Below, piece after piece: positions 1 to 7,232 of a stretch of 31,209 nt of DNA (the stretch's first letter is position 1; every line of letters begins with the position of its first letter). The translations under genes and the position numbers were made by a program. Origin of the DNA: DATDRQ01 sp035291645 (GTDB lineage Bacteria; Chloroflexota; Anaerolineae; Anaerolineales; UBA4823). The stretch spans positions 1-31,209 of the forward strand of contig DATDRQ010000144.1 of NCBI GenBank assembly GCA_035291645.1, written 5' to 3'. The notes beneath the pieces were generated by a model. That model did not search any database, was not told the DNA's origin, and saw only the letters and a program-made list of their open reading frames with translations.

Positions 1-2202
1 GGGATTTCCGTCGGTAAGACCGACCTCGCCCGGCAATTGACCCAGCTCCAGGTGCTGGAACAGGCTGAGGAAGCTTTGGCCGGGTATGCCGAAGGCGCCA
101 GGCTACTCTTGGAGGCTGCCCGCAGGCAACAGGTTCGCGGAGTCCGGGGAGCCTTAAGCGCCCGGATCGAGGTCCCTGAGGGTCTGGAGCTGGCGATTGT
201 ATCGGCTCTTGGTGATTATCTGGACGCCATCATCCTGGAGGCAGGGGAGCAGGCAGACCAGGCGATGGGGATCCTGGAAGGGAAATCCGTCCGGGGCGTG
301 CTTCTGCCGATCGACTCGCTGGTAACAAATAGAATCCTGGACTATGCGGCAGCGGACGGGGAGGTACTGGGAGTCGCCGCCAGTCTGGTGGAGACGCCCC
401 CGGATCTGCGCCCGATCGTAGACCTGCTACTAGGTCGGACCTTGGTCGTGCGTGACCGCCAGATAGCCCGGCGGGTAGTGGCGCAAGCCCGCCGCGAAGG
501 TCTGGAGAAATTTGGCCTGGATTTCCGCGCGGTGACGTTAATAGGAGAGGTCTACCATGTCCATGGCGCCATCCAGGCCGGGCAGGAGAACCGGGCGGGT
601 GCGTTGAACCAGAAGAGGCAGCGCAAGAGCCTGCAGGCCTCCATCGCCGCACACGAGAAGGAACTGCTTGCGCTAGAGAACCAGTATAAAGAAATTGAGG
701 CGGAACTGGCCGAGGGGCGTTCGCATTGTGAGATTCTGGAAGGCCAATTCCGTCTGCAAACGGATCGAGAAACAGCCGCCCGAACTTCGCATAGCCAATG
801 CATTCTGGCATTCGAACAGGCTTTCAACCGGGCAGGTTGGCAGGCAGAACAGGCAGAGCGCCTGGAAGCCGAGGCCAGTCGCGCCAAAGACGAATTGGTC
901 CACATCTCTACCGATCTGGCCGACCTGGCGGATGACCTGGCGGAAGCGAAAAGCCTGCAGGCAAAGCGCCAGCAGGCGTTTATCGAGATTACCGTCGAAG
1001 ATGTTCAAGAAGAATCCCGCTATTGGACCTTGCAAACAACCCTGGCGGAGCGCGCCCTGGTCGAAGTGCAGGCGCGCCTGCGCGAGAGGGAGGTTGCCTT
1101 AGAGGAAAACCATACAAGAAAAACTGGTTTCGTAAGCCGCCTGGAGGAAGTAGTCCGACAATTCAAAGAACTGGAAGCCGGTAAGAAAAAATTGCGCAAA
1201 GAGGAGACCGAAGTCGGGAAAGGGCTGGAGGCTTTGCAAGAGCTGATCCGGCCTGCAGAGGAAGAACTTTCCCAGCGCGAGGCCGAGCAGATTGCCCTCC
1301 AATCCCAAGAGTCTCTGGCGCGGCAGACCCTGAGCCAGGCCGAACATTACCATGCCCAGGCGAAGATCAATCTGGCCAGGCGCCAGGAAGCGCTGGAGAC
1401 GCTGCGCAGGCGGGTAGAAGATGATTTTGGCCTGGTGGCTTTCGAGTATGCCGAGGATGTCACTGGTCCAAACCCATTGCCCCTGGCGGGTCTGGTGGAA
1501 CAGCTCCCGGTGATCGGCGAACTATCCCCTGAGACTGAAGAAGCCTTGAAACGCCAACGAGCCTTGATCCGCCGAATGGGACCGGTGAACCCCGAAGCTC
1601 AGGCGGAATACCGGGAGGTCAGGCAGCGCTACGAATTTCTGGTAGACCAGGTCGGAGATTTACGTAAGGCCGAGGCCGATGTGCATGCGGTGATCGCAGA
1701 GCTGGATGAGTTGATGGAGCAGGAATTCAAGCAGACCTTCGATCTGGTTGCCGTGGAGTTCCACGCCATCTTTGCCCGGCTTTTCGGCGGTGGATCGGCC
1801 CGCCTGATTATGACCGACCCGACAGATTTGACCACCACCGGGATCGACATCGAAGCTCGCCTGCCTGGCAGGCGAGAACAGGGTTTGTCTTTACTCTCGG
1901 GTGGAGAGCGTAGTCTGACGGCCGTGGCGCTCGTGTTCTCGCTGCTGCGAATTGCACCCACCCCGTTCTGTGTGTTGGATGAGGTCGATGCCATGCTGGA
2001 TGAGGCCAACGTCGGGCGCTTCCGCGATCTTCTGCGCGAGTTGAGCCTGACGACCCAGTTCATTTTGATCACCCACAACCGCAATACGGTCCAGGTGGCT
2101 GAAGTGATCTATGGCATTACTATGGGGCCCGATTCCACCAGCCAGACGGTCAGTTTAAAGATGGATCAGGTTGAACAGGCTGTGGTGGATGGCGGGCCAT
2201 AG
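1..2202 (+). CDS. smc: Chromosome segregation protein SMC, C-terminal part (5' truncated by window edge)
   Basis: The reading frame is open from base 1, so this is the last 733 residues of a protein that is usually about 1,150-1,200 long. SMC is the condensin ATPase that organises and segregates the chromosome. The first 150 or so residues match the hinge (segment YAEGARLLLEAARRQ followed by a conserved Gly-rich fold), then comes a long charged coiled coil rich in Glu, Gln, Ala and Leu, then the C-terminal ATPase lobe. In that lobe I see the ABC signature LLSGGERSLTAVALVF, the Walker B segment FCVLDEVDAMLD and the switch-like ILITHNR. The N-terminal Walker A lobe lies upstream of the window. 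A TTG at 37 is only an internal codon, not a start. The gene is followed by a strong hairpin terminator. Identification is firm. Confidence 0.95.
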   Translation, partial: GISVGKTDLARQLTQLQVLEQAEEALAGYAEGARLLLEAARRQQVRGVRGALSARIEVPEGLELAIVSALGDYLDAIILEAGEQADQAMGILEGKSVRGVLLPIDSLVTNRILDYAAADGEVLGVAASLVETPPDLRPIVDLLLGRTLVVRDRQIARRVVAQARREGLEKFGLDFRAVTLIGEVYHVHGAIQAGQENRAGALNQKRQRKSLQASIAAHEKELLALENQYKEIEAELAEGRSHCEILEGQFRLQTDRETAARTSHSQCILAFEQAFNRAGWQAEQAERLEAEASRAKDELVHISTDLADLADDLAEAKSLQAKRQQAFIEITVEDVQEESRYWTLQTTLAERALVEVQARLREREVALEENHTRKTGFVSRLEEVVRQFKELEAGKKKLRKEETEVGKGLEALQELIRPAEEELSQREAEQIALQSQESLARQTLSQAEHYHAQAKINLARRQEALETLRRRVEDDFGLVAFEYAEDVTGPNPLPLAGLVEQLPVIGELSPETEEALKRQRALIRRMGPVNPEAQAEYREVRQRYEFLVDQVGDLRKAEADVHAVIAELDELMEQEFKQTFDLVAVEFHAIFARLFGGGSARLIMTDPTDLTTTGIDIEARLPGRREQGLSLLSGGERSLTAVALVFSLLRIAPTPFCVLDEVDAMLDEANVGRFRDLLRELSLTTQFILITHNRNTVQVAEVIYGITMGPDSTSQTVSLKMDQVEQAVVDGGP

Positions 2203-2223
2203 AGCGTATTGCTTAACCTGAAT

Positions 2224-2276
2224 AGAAAAAGGCCTCTGAGTGGTGAACGATTAGACTCAGGGGCCTTATTGTTTTT
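2224..2276. terminator. Bidirectional intrinsic terminator between smc and the parvulin gene
   Basis: A 12-base stem (2229-2240 AAGGCCTCTGAG with 2256-2267 CTCAGGGGCCTT, one mismatch) closes a 15-base loop. It has T residues on the right (2268-2276) and A residues on the left (2225-2230), so it can stop transcripts from both convergent genes. Confidence 0.8.
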
Positions 2277-2290
2277 GCATGCAAAGATCG

Positions 2291-3613
2291 TTAAACCTGG
2301 ATTTCCGGCGGGATGGAGGGCTCTGTGGGCACGCGTTCCTGCCAGTACTCGAAGATCGTCGGGTCGGCCTTGTCACGCTCGGCCTGCAACCACTCGTCAA
2401 ACTTCGTCTGGCGGATTTGATCGTATTCGAACGCAGTTAAGGGGCGATCCTCGTGGCCCAAAACCTGGATGATATGCCAACCAAACGTGGTTTGGACGGG
2501 CTCGCTGATCTGACCAACGTTCAATGCAAAGGCAACCTTCTCAAATTCCGGGATCATCTGACCAATTGGGAACCATTGCAGGTCGCCTCCACTATCCTTA
2601 TTGCTTTCGTCCGTGGAAAACTCTGCCGCCAGCTCGGCAAAATCCTTGCCGCCATCCAACCGGGATTTGACTTCTTTCGCAGTTGCTTCGTCCGCGACCA
2701 GGATGTGCCTGGCCCAAACCTGTTCCTGTGAACGTGGCAAGCCCTCCGTCAGAACTGCCTGAAGTTTCTGCCGGTATAGCTGGCCCTTGACGATTTTTAT
2801 CAAGGTATCTTCACCGACCCCGATATCGTCCTTGAGGTTCTTGATGACTTCCTGGTAGTTTGCCTGGAACTGCTCGGCGGTGTAGGGTGTAGCTGTAGCG
2901 GTCGGGCCGCTGGTTGGCGTTGGACCGCTCGGGGTGGAAGTAGCTGCCTGGCTGGGCGATACGCTTGGTGCGGCGGTGGTGGTGAGATCAGGTGTACCGG
3001 TCAGGTCTGGACTACTGGTCGGTGTGCTCGTCGGTGGAACCAGCGCCAGCTGGGTTGCCGACAAGGTGGAAGTGGGGACCGTCGTGGGTACGGGGGTGAT
3101 GGTCGCAGGTTCTCCACCCGGGAAGTAGCCGAACTGTTCCTGGATAAAGCGGTCAACTTCCTCGTCTGTGACGGAAATGCCTCGCCTGGCGGCTTCCTGG
3201 CGGATCAGGATGTCCTCGATCATCGTGTTCAAGATCGACTGGCCCAGAGTCTGCGGGTCTAGTTCCAGGGAAATCTGGTTCAAGTTTTGTTGGAAGAAAG
3301 CCTGGGCGTTCGGATCGCTTGCGAAGGATTCGTAGTTCTGGTAGGCGCTGATGTACTGCTGGACCAGCTGGCGTCGCTGGAAGAGTACCCGGTCCTGAAA
3401 TTCGCCGCTGGAAATCCGGTCCTTGCCAACGATGGCGACCGGTTGGCGTGGTAGGAGCACTCTTTCCTGGATAACGCCATAAAGAAGCAGGCCTACCACG
3501 GCGACCGCCACTAGCGCAGCGCCGATCAGGATATACCGCCGTTGGATCCTTTCCCGCTCCATCCGGGCCAGGTGTTTCTTGGTGATTACTCTTTTCTCCT
3601 GGCTTTGAGCCAT
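2291..3613 (-). CDS. Membrane-anchored parvulin-type peptidyl-prolyl isomerase (SurA/PrsA-like foldase)
   Basis: A 440-residue extracytoplasmic foldase candidate. A basic N-terminus is followed by one membrane segment at about residues 27-48 (ILIGAALVAVAVVGLLLYGV) with no lipobox Cys, so it is anchored as a type II membrane protein. Next comes a SurA-N-like helical region (about 55-165, with IEDILIRQEAARRGISVTDEEVD). A Thr/Pro/Ser-rich linker follows (about 170-245). The parvulin domain spans about 300-395 (ARHILVADE, FAELAAEFSTD, SGGDLQWF, FGWHIIQV). The RBS GAGG sits 6 bases before the ATG. It lies downstream of rpsR on the same strand but 113 bases away, past a hairpin, so it may be its own unit. 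The substrate is unknown. Confidence 0.85.
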   Translation of the reverse strand: MAQSQEKRVITKKHLARMERERIQRRYILIGAALVAVAVVGLLLYGVIQERVLLPRQPVAIVGKDRISSGEFQDRVLFQRRQLVQQYISAYQNYESFASDPNAQAFFQQNLNQISLELDPQTLGQSILNTMIEDILIRQEAARRGISVTDEEVDRFIQEQFGYFPGGEPATITPVPTTVPTSTLSATQLALVPPTSTPTSSPDLTGTPDLTTTAAPSVSPSQAATSTPSGPTPTSGPTATATPYTAEQFQANYQEVIKNLKDDIGVGEDTLIKIVKGQLYRQKLQAVLTEGLPRSQEQVWARHILVADEATAKEVKSRLDGGKDFAELAAEFSTDESNKDSGGDLQWFPIGQMIPEFEKVAFALNVGQISEPVQTTFGWHIIQVLGHEDRPLTAFEYDQIRQTKFDEWLQAERDKADPTIFEYWQERVPTEPSIPPEIQV

Positions 3614-3658
3614 ATTTATCCTCTGTAGAAAAGATGATTAACTTTCTCCGGCGCACAG

Positions 3659-3688
3659 GTGGGGCACAGGCAGTCACCCATGCCCCAC
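3659..3688 (-). terminator. Hairpin after rpsR, possible terminator
   Basis: A perfect 8-base inverted repeat, GTGGGGCA (3659-3666) and TGCCCCAC (3681-3688), with a 14-base loop lies between rpsR and the parvulin gene. No U-tract follows on the minus strand, so it is a weak terminator candidate or a leader structure of the parvulin mRNA. Confidence 0.35.
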
Positions 3689-3726
3689 GAAGAATTCTGT
3701 TCGGAAGAACCGTTGTCGGGATTCGA

Positions 3727-3981
3727 TTAACGTAGCGTTTCGCTGGTGTAGGGCAAGAGAGCCAGGTGGCGCGCCCGCTTGATCGCCCGAGCCAGCTCGC
3801 GCTGGTGTTTGGAGCAGGTCCCAGTTTGACGGCGTGGTCGGATCTTACCGTCCTCACTGATGAATCGGCGCAGCAGGTCGGCCTGTTTGAAATCGATCAA
3901 GGTGCTCCGGTCCGTACAAAATTGGCAAACGCGGGGTCGAGCGTAAAACCGTCTGCCTCCCTGAGGTGCTTGTTCTGTCAC
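3727..3981 (-). CDS. rpsR: 30S ribosomal protein S18
   Basis: An 84-residue S18 of the small ribosomal subunit, which binds next to S6 on 16S rRNA. Recognisable segments are FKQADLLRRFISEDGKIRPRRQTG and the helix HQRELARAIKRARHLALLPY. The N-terminal CQFC pair plus a later Cys (TCSKH) mark the zinc-ribbon (C+) form of S18. It starts with GTG (minus-strand codon at 3981-3979), supported by GAGGAG nine bases upstream. It is third in the classic rpsF-ssb-rpsR order. Identification is firm. Confidence 0.95.
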   Translation of the reverse strand: MTEQAPQGGRRFYARPRVCQFCTDRSTLIDFKQADLLRRFISEDGKIRPRRQTGTCSKHQRELARAIKRARHLALLPYTSETLR

Positions 3982-4059
3982 TTTCTTTTACTCCTCATTA
4001 TTTTCGAACTGGCGGCACGCCCTGCCTTCCGGGAGCGTGGTGCGGCCAGGTTTAACTGG

Positions 4060-4449
4060 TTAAAACGGGAAATCTTCCTCTTCAACCTGTTCTTCAGCGG
4101 AGATGGCGCCTTCGCGGCGTTCTCCAAGCATAATCATCTCATTGGCGACGATCTCGGTGGAACTGTGTTTGTTCCCCTCGGCGTCTTCCCAGTGCCTGGA
4201 CTGCAACCGGCCTTCGATATATACCTGCTGGCCTTTGGCGAGGTATTGTTTGCAAATCTCGGCCAGGCTGCCCCAGGCAACCACGTTGAACCACTCGACC
4301 TCAGTATGCCTTTCGCCGTCTGCGGTGTTCCAGGTACGGCTGGTCTTCACGCTGTAAGTCGTCACGGGCCGTCCAGAAGGAGTATAGCGCATTTCCGGGT
4401 CCCGCCCGAGGCGGCCGATAATCATTACTTTGTTTAATCCGCGGCTCAT
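4060..4449 (-). CDS. ssb: Single-stranded DNA-binding protein
   Basis: A 129-residue OB-fold SSB for replication and repair. The N-terminal MSRGLNKVMIIGRLGRDPEMRYT and the core EWFNVVAWGSLAEICKQYLAKGQQVYIEGRL are typical of bacterial SSB. An acidic tail ends in EEEDFPF, a variant of the DDIPF peptide that docks partner proteins. A GAGG lies about 7 bases before the ATG. The linker between OB fold and tail is very short, giving a protein smaller than the roughly 170 residues of E. coli SSB. It sits between rpsF and rpsR. The 120-base gap before it carries a dispersed repeat. Confidence 0.95.
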   Translation of the reverse strand: MSRGLNKVMIIGRLGRDPEMRYTPSGRPVTTYSVKTSRTWNTADGERHTEVEWFNVVAWGSLAEICKQYLAKGQQVYIEGRLQSRHWEDAEGNKHSSTEIVANEMIMLGERREGAISAEEQVEEEDFPF

Positions 4450-4491
4450 AAAGGTGCCTCGATGTTTCGGCTCATCAAGATCGAATCAGGA

Positions 4492-4572
4492 GATCATTTT
4501 TTATTGACACAACAGCCTTCCGATCCATGCTTGCGCACAAGCCTGCGTGGTCCGGAAACCGCGCCTGACTTA
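4492..4572 (-). repeat. Dispersed intergenic repeat, copy A (after the rpsF stop)
   Basis: Read on the minus strand, this element begins at the rpsF TAA and matches copy B at 28739-28817. It runs through a shared AGGCGCGGTTTC core, a CCACGC segment, a GCTTG-N4-CAAGC hairpin (4529-4542), GGAT, then an A/T-rich TCAATAA-like end at a GATC. By eye about three quarters of positions agree, with a few small indels. It fills the gap between rpsF and ssb. Confidence 0.65.
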
Positions 4573-4851
4573 CTCGCTGGCGACCAGATACCGGAGCACA
4601 GGTTCTTGAAGGCGCAGGTTGCGTTCCAGCTGGGAGCAGTATGCCGGGGACATCTGCGTTTTCATTATCACGTACTGGCCTTCTTTCTGCTTGCGGATGG
4701 GGTAAGCGAGCTTGCGTTTTCCCCACAGGTCCACTTTAGAGACCTGACCGCCGCCATCTGTGATCCAGCTTTTGACCCGGTCTACCAGTTCCTTAAAGGC
4801 CGAATCGTCCAGGTCGGGATGGACGACGAAAACCAATTCGTATTCGCGCAT
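4570..4851 (-). CDS. rpsF: 30S ribosomal protein S6
   Basis: A 93-residue S6 with the usual MREYELVFVVHPDLDD start, VDLWGKRKLAYPIRKQKEGQYV in the middle and LERNLRLQEPVLRYLV near the end. S6 pairs with S18 in the small-subunit platform and, in many bacteria, the pair also represses this operon through its leader. AAGGAGG stands 4 bases before the ATG. It is the first gene of the rpsF-ssb-rpsR operon. Identification is firm. Confidence 0.95.
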   Translation of the reverse strand: MREYELVFVVHPDLDDSAFKELVDRVKSWITDGGGQVSKVDLWGKRKLAYPIRKQKEGQYVIMKTQMSPAYCSQLERNLRLQEPVLRYLVASE

Positions 4852-4873
4852 GGGAGCCTCCTTTCCTCGGGAT

Positions 4874-4942
4874 TGCCCCTGGTCGGCGCCGTAAGCGTGC
4901 CAGGAGCGGAAAGTAAATGCACGCCAAAGGCATGCCAGGGCA
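4874..4942 (-). promoter_or_regulatory. Structured leader of the rpsF operon, candidate S6:S18 feedback element
   Basis: On the minus strand, TGCCCTGG (4942-4935) can pair with CCAGGGGCA (4882-4874) with one bulge. Between them lies a 7-base-pair GCAUGCC-UUU-GGCGUGC hairpin with one wobble, and an unpaired CCG. S6:S18 leader motifs are known to use a CCG in an internal loop. The predicted start site near 4938 would cut into the outer stem, which weakens the call. Confidence 0.3.
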
Positions 4943-4944
4943 GA

Positions 4945-4973
4945 AGTTTACCATAACTGCTGGAAATTTGTAA
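4945..4973 (-). promoter_or_regulatory. Candidate sigma-70-type promoter of rpsF-ssb-rpsR
   Basis: On the minus strand TTACAA (4973-4968) and TAAACT (4950-4945) are separated by exactly 17 bases, about 95 bases upstream of the rpsF ATG. A 12-base perfect palindrome, ACCGGCGCCGGT, at 4977-4988 lies just upstream of the -35 box. Confidence 0.5.
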
Positions 4974-5024
4974 GAGACCGGCGCCGGTTTAATTCGCATA
5001 GCTGAAATAGTTGCCAGGCCATTA

Positions 5025-5062
5025 AATCATTATTCCTGGTCCATCGACCAGGAATGATGATT
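5025..5062 (-). terminator. Long hairpin after the SufT-like gene, probable terminator
   Basis: AATCAT-T-ATTCCTGGT (5025-5040) pairs with ACCAGGAAT-G-ATGATT (5047-5062) around a 6-base loop, giving 16 paired positions with one T/G position. It begins 33 bases past the stop of the SufT-like gene. The U-tract on the minus strand is short (TTTAAT), so efficiency is uncertain. Confidence 0.5.
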
Positions 5063-5095
5063 TCTCGTGGCAAGAGATAATGTAAGGATATCTTG

Positions 5096-5437
5096 CTAGA
5101 ACAGACCCCATTCTGCCCCTGCCCCCTCTTCCATCATGGTTGGATCCCACATCTCCATGCCAATTTCAATGGTGGTGGGTCGCACCAGAGCGCCTTCCAC
5201 CTTCTGGCGGGTCATCTCCAATAATGCAGGTCCATAGGGACAGAAAGGCGTGGTCAGGATCATATTAACATGAACCTTATCATCTGTGAGAGTCACATCC
5301 CGAATCAAGCCCAGTTCGACGACATTGAGCCCGATCTCTGGATCGACGACCTCTCGCAACGCTTCTTTCAACGGCTCGATCAGCTCAGGATGGGTATTTT
5401 CGACTGTCCACACGATCTGTTGTTGTTCTTGTGTCAT
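5096..5437 (-). CDS. SufT/MIP18-like (DUF59) iron-sulfur assembly factor
   Basis: A 113-residue protein with the MIP18/DUF59 pattern: LKEALREVVDPEIGLNVVELGLIRDV, a hydrophobic strand VHVNMILTTPFCPYGP with the family's conserved Cys, and a C-terminal acidic end. DUF59 proteins (SufT, PaaD, eukaryotic CIA2) help place Fe-S clusters into client proteins. The ATG at 5437 overlaps the sufR stop as ATGA, so the two are translationally coupled. This start also fits the family length better than the longer in-frame opening upstream. Coupling to SufR and proximity to the SUF operon support an Fe-S role. A more general name (metal-sulfur cluster assembly factor) is safe. Confidence 0.85.
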   Translation of the reverse strand: MTQEQQQIVWTVENTHPELIEPLKEALREVVDPEIGLNVVELGLIRDVTLTDDKVHVNMILTTPFCPYGPALLEMTRQKVEGALVRPTTIEIGMEMWDPTMMEEGAGAEWGLF

Positions 5438-6096
5438 ATAATTTCCTCCGCAGGAATCAGCGTGGTGACCACGTTCGGTACGACATAAATGCAGTGTGTA
5501 TCTCCATCCAGGACACACTGCAATTTCTCCGCTGGCAAGTTCAGGACTGAGGAGATCAACGCCTGGTCTATATGGCAAATCTCCGGGTGGCTTTGCCCAA
5601 CGTGCAGATAAGGGCAGCTGACCTCCCGGATATAATACTGTTCGCCGACCTGCTCCCATTCGATGCTAAAGCCCTCATCTTTGAGAACGTTTTTTACGAG
5701 ATCCAGGCGCTGTTCGGTCGATAAGCCCTCCGTGCGAGCCTTGTTCGCATACTCCTGGACGAGGTCGGTTGCCATCTGCAAGAAAAGCTGGTTGACCATA
5801 TCGCCAGGCATGTGTTCCTTCATCTGCTCCAGCAGGCGGATGGTCAACCTCAAATAGCGGGTTGGAAATCGCTCGAGGCCAGATTCGGTCAGAAAGTAGA
5901 TTTGCCGGGGCCTACCGACCCCATGGCGTTCCTCTTCTGAACCGACAAATCCATCCGCTTGCAGCCTGGCGATGTGGTGCCGGACGGAAATCGGGTTAAT
6001 ATCCACAGCCACCGCCAGCTCGTTAATCGTACAGCGGTGCTTGTTCAGCAGGGTGTGCAGTACCCGTTCCCGTGTGCTTTTCGTTGCGTCATCCAT
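5434..6096 (-). CDS. sufR: SufR-like Fe-S-sensing transcriptional regulator of the SUF operon
   Basis: A 220-residue regulator. The N-terminal winged helix-turn-helix (about 5-70) contains TINELAVAVDINPISVRHHIARLQADGFV and GVGRPRQIYFLTESG. The C-terminal half has four cysteines, at 161, 174, 194 and 202 (SCPYLH, EICHID, LQCVLD, THCIYV). The 161/174/202 spacing matches the cluster-ligand spacing I recall for cyanobacterial SufR (164/177/205). The ATG at 6096 is preferred because AGG lies 5-8 bases upstream; a GTG at 6114 is possible. It is divergent from sufC, shares the regulatory region, and overlaps the SufT-like gene. I infer that it reads cluster status and represses the SUF genes and itself. 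Confidence 0.85.
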   Translation of the reverse strand: MDDATKSTRERVLHTLLNKHRCTINELAVAVDINPISVRHHIARLQADGFVGSEEERHGVGRPRQIYFLTESGLERFPTRYLRLTIRLLEQMKEHMPGDMVNQLFLQMATDLVQEYANKARTEGLSTEQRLDLVKNVLKDEGFSIEWEQVGEQYYIREVSCPYLHVGQSHPEICHIDQALISSVLNLPAEKLQCVLDGDTHCIYVVPNVVTTLIPAEEII

Positions 6097-6196
6097 CTTT
6101 ACCTGCGACTCCACTCTTATCTATCTACCAAATGTGGCTTCCACATGAATGTCAGCGATAATCTTTATGGTCGTCCAGACCCCTTGACCCGAGGCG

Positions 6197-6225
6197 AGTA
6201 TAACATGCCCGATTCTTCCTGTCAA
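6197..6225 (-). promoter_or_regulatory. Promoter of sufR and the SufT-like gene
   Basis: On the minus strand TTGACA (6225-6220) is followed after 17 bases by TATACT (6202-6197), and TG precedes the -10 box by one base (extended -10). Predicted start is near 6190, leaving a leader of about 95 bases before the sufR ATG. Confidence 0.75.
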
Positions 6226-6233
6226 TATGTATG

Positions 6234-6250
6234 ATATTTATGGTAAAAAT
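6234..6250. promoter_or_regulatory. Candidate SufR operator 1 (next to the sufR promoter)
   Basis: ATATTTA-tgg-TAAAAAT is a 7-3-7 inverted repeat with one mismatch, 8 bases upstream of the sufR -35 box. It is nearly identical to the palindrome at 6295-6311. That it binds SufR is inference. Confidence 0.55.
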
Positions 6251-6294
6251 TATAATGCGGACTGCGTAAATCGGACAAAGAATGAATATATAAG

Positions 6295-6311
6295 ATATTT
6301 ATCCTAAATAT
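6295..6311. promoter_or_regulatory. Candidate SufR operator 2 (abuts the suf -35 box)
   Basis: ATATTTA-tcc-TAAATAT is a perfect 7-3-7 inverted repeat whose last base is the first base of the suf -35 hexamer, so an occupied site would block RNA polymerase. Binding by SufR is inference from position and from the twin site. Confidence 0.6.
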
Positions 6312-6339
6312 TGACTTTAAGCGTCAAGACTGCTATAAT
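6311..6339 (+). promoter_or_regulatory. Promoter of the SUF operon
   Basis: TTGACT (6311-6316), a 17-base spacer, then TATAAT (6334-6339) preceded by TGC, an extended -10. This is close to the best sigma-70 sequence possible, so strong repression would be expected. The start should be near 6346, giving a leader of about 66 bases. The whole 6097-6411 gap is accounted for by the two promoters and two operators. Confidence 0.85.
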
Positions 6340-6411
6340 GTCGCCGTGCGGACGGGGAAAAGCTTCGCCTGTCTGGAATTTGAAAACGATTATTTCAAGG
6401 AGCGCTCTTTT

Positions 6412-7191
6412 ATGTCTGAATTGGTCATCCGGAATTTACACGCCGGTATTAATGGCAAGGTAATCCTAAAAGGCGTCGATCTGACCGTAAGACAAGGCGA
6501 AGTCCACGCGCTGATGGGACCCAACGGAACCGGAAAATCGACGCTTGCGTACGTAATAATGGGCCATCCGTCCTACGAGGTGATAGAGGGAGAAGTCCAG
6601 TTCAAAGGACAAAACATCCTCGATCTGGAACCTGACCAGCGTTCGCAGCTGGGGATTTTCCTGGCTTTCCAGTATCCGGTCGCCATCCCGGGGGTGACGG
6701 TTGCAAACTTCATGCGTATGGCCTTGAACGCACATCGCCGGGCTGAGAATACGGATGACAAGGGCATCCCGATTCCTGAATTCCGCCGGCTCCTGAAAGA
6801 AAGAATGGATCTATTGAAGATGGATCACTCCTTCGCCGGGCGTTACTTGAACGAGGGCTTTTCCGGAGGCGAGAAGAAACGGGCCGAGATCCTGCAGATG
6901 GCGACTCTCCGTCCGGAGATCGCCATCCTGGATGAGACCGACTCAGGATTGGATATCGATGCCCTGCGCATCGTTTCGGAGGGCGTCAATGCCCTGCGCG
7001 GTCCAGAATTGGGCGCCCTGGTCATCACGCACTACCAGCGCATCCTGAATTACATTAAACCGGAGTTTGTTCACATCATGCTCGACGGTCGCATCGTCGA
7101 ATCAGGCGGCCCGGAACTGGCCTTGCATCTCGAAGAGCACGGTTATGACTGGCTGAGGGAAAAGGCTGAGGCTGAGATTGCTGCGGGTTGA
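6412..7191 (+). CDS. sufC: Fe-S assembly ATPase SufC
   Basis: A 259-residue ABC-type ATPase that powers the SufBCD scaffold. Walker A is MGPNGTGKST (about 35-44), the signature is FSGGEKKRAEILQM, Walker B is IAILDETDSGLDIDAL, and the late VITHYQRILNYI is typical of SufC rather than transporter ATPases. The ATG at 6412 has AAGGAG nine bases upstream. An in-frame GTG at 6346 coincides with the predicted transcription start and is rejected. It is the first gene of sufC-sufB-sufD-x-sufS-sufU-Rieske. Identification is firm. Confidence 0.96.
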   Translation: MSELVIRNLHAGINGKVILKGVDLTVRQGEVHALMGPNGTGKSTLAYVIMGHPSYEVIEGEVQFKGQNILDLEPDQRSQLGIFLAFQYPVAIPGVTVANFMRMALNAHRRAENTDDKGIPIPEFRRLLKERMDLLKMDHSFAGRYLNEGFSGGEKKRAEILQMATLRPEIAILDETDSGLDIDALRIVSEGVNALRGPELGALVITHYQRILNYIKPEFVHIMLDGRIVESGGPELALHLEEHGYDWLREKAEAEIAAG

Positions 7192-7232
7192 TTTACCGGT
7201 ATTTAGGGAATTAATTCATCCGGAGGTATTGA

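Noticed and set aside
230..1035. Minus-strand open frames inside smc
   Set aside because: Composition is that of antisense shadows of the coiled-coil gene; no RBS and no family resemblance.
4462..4956. 164-residue plus-strand open frame opposite rpsF
   Set aside because: Shadow of rpsF and its leader; no RBS or domain.
5438..5659. Long frame opening upstream of the SufT-like gene
   Set aside because: It overlaps the sufR coding sequence; the ATGA-coupled start at 5437 fits the family.
6346..6411. GTG 6346 as sufC start
   Set aside because: It coincides with the predicted transcription start; ATG 6412 has AAGGAG and matches SufC N-termini.
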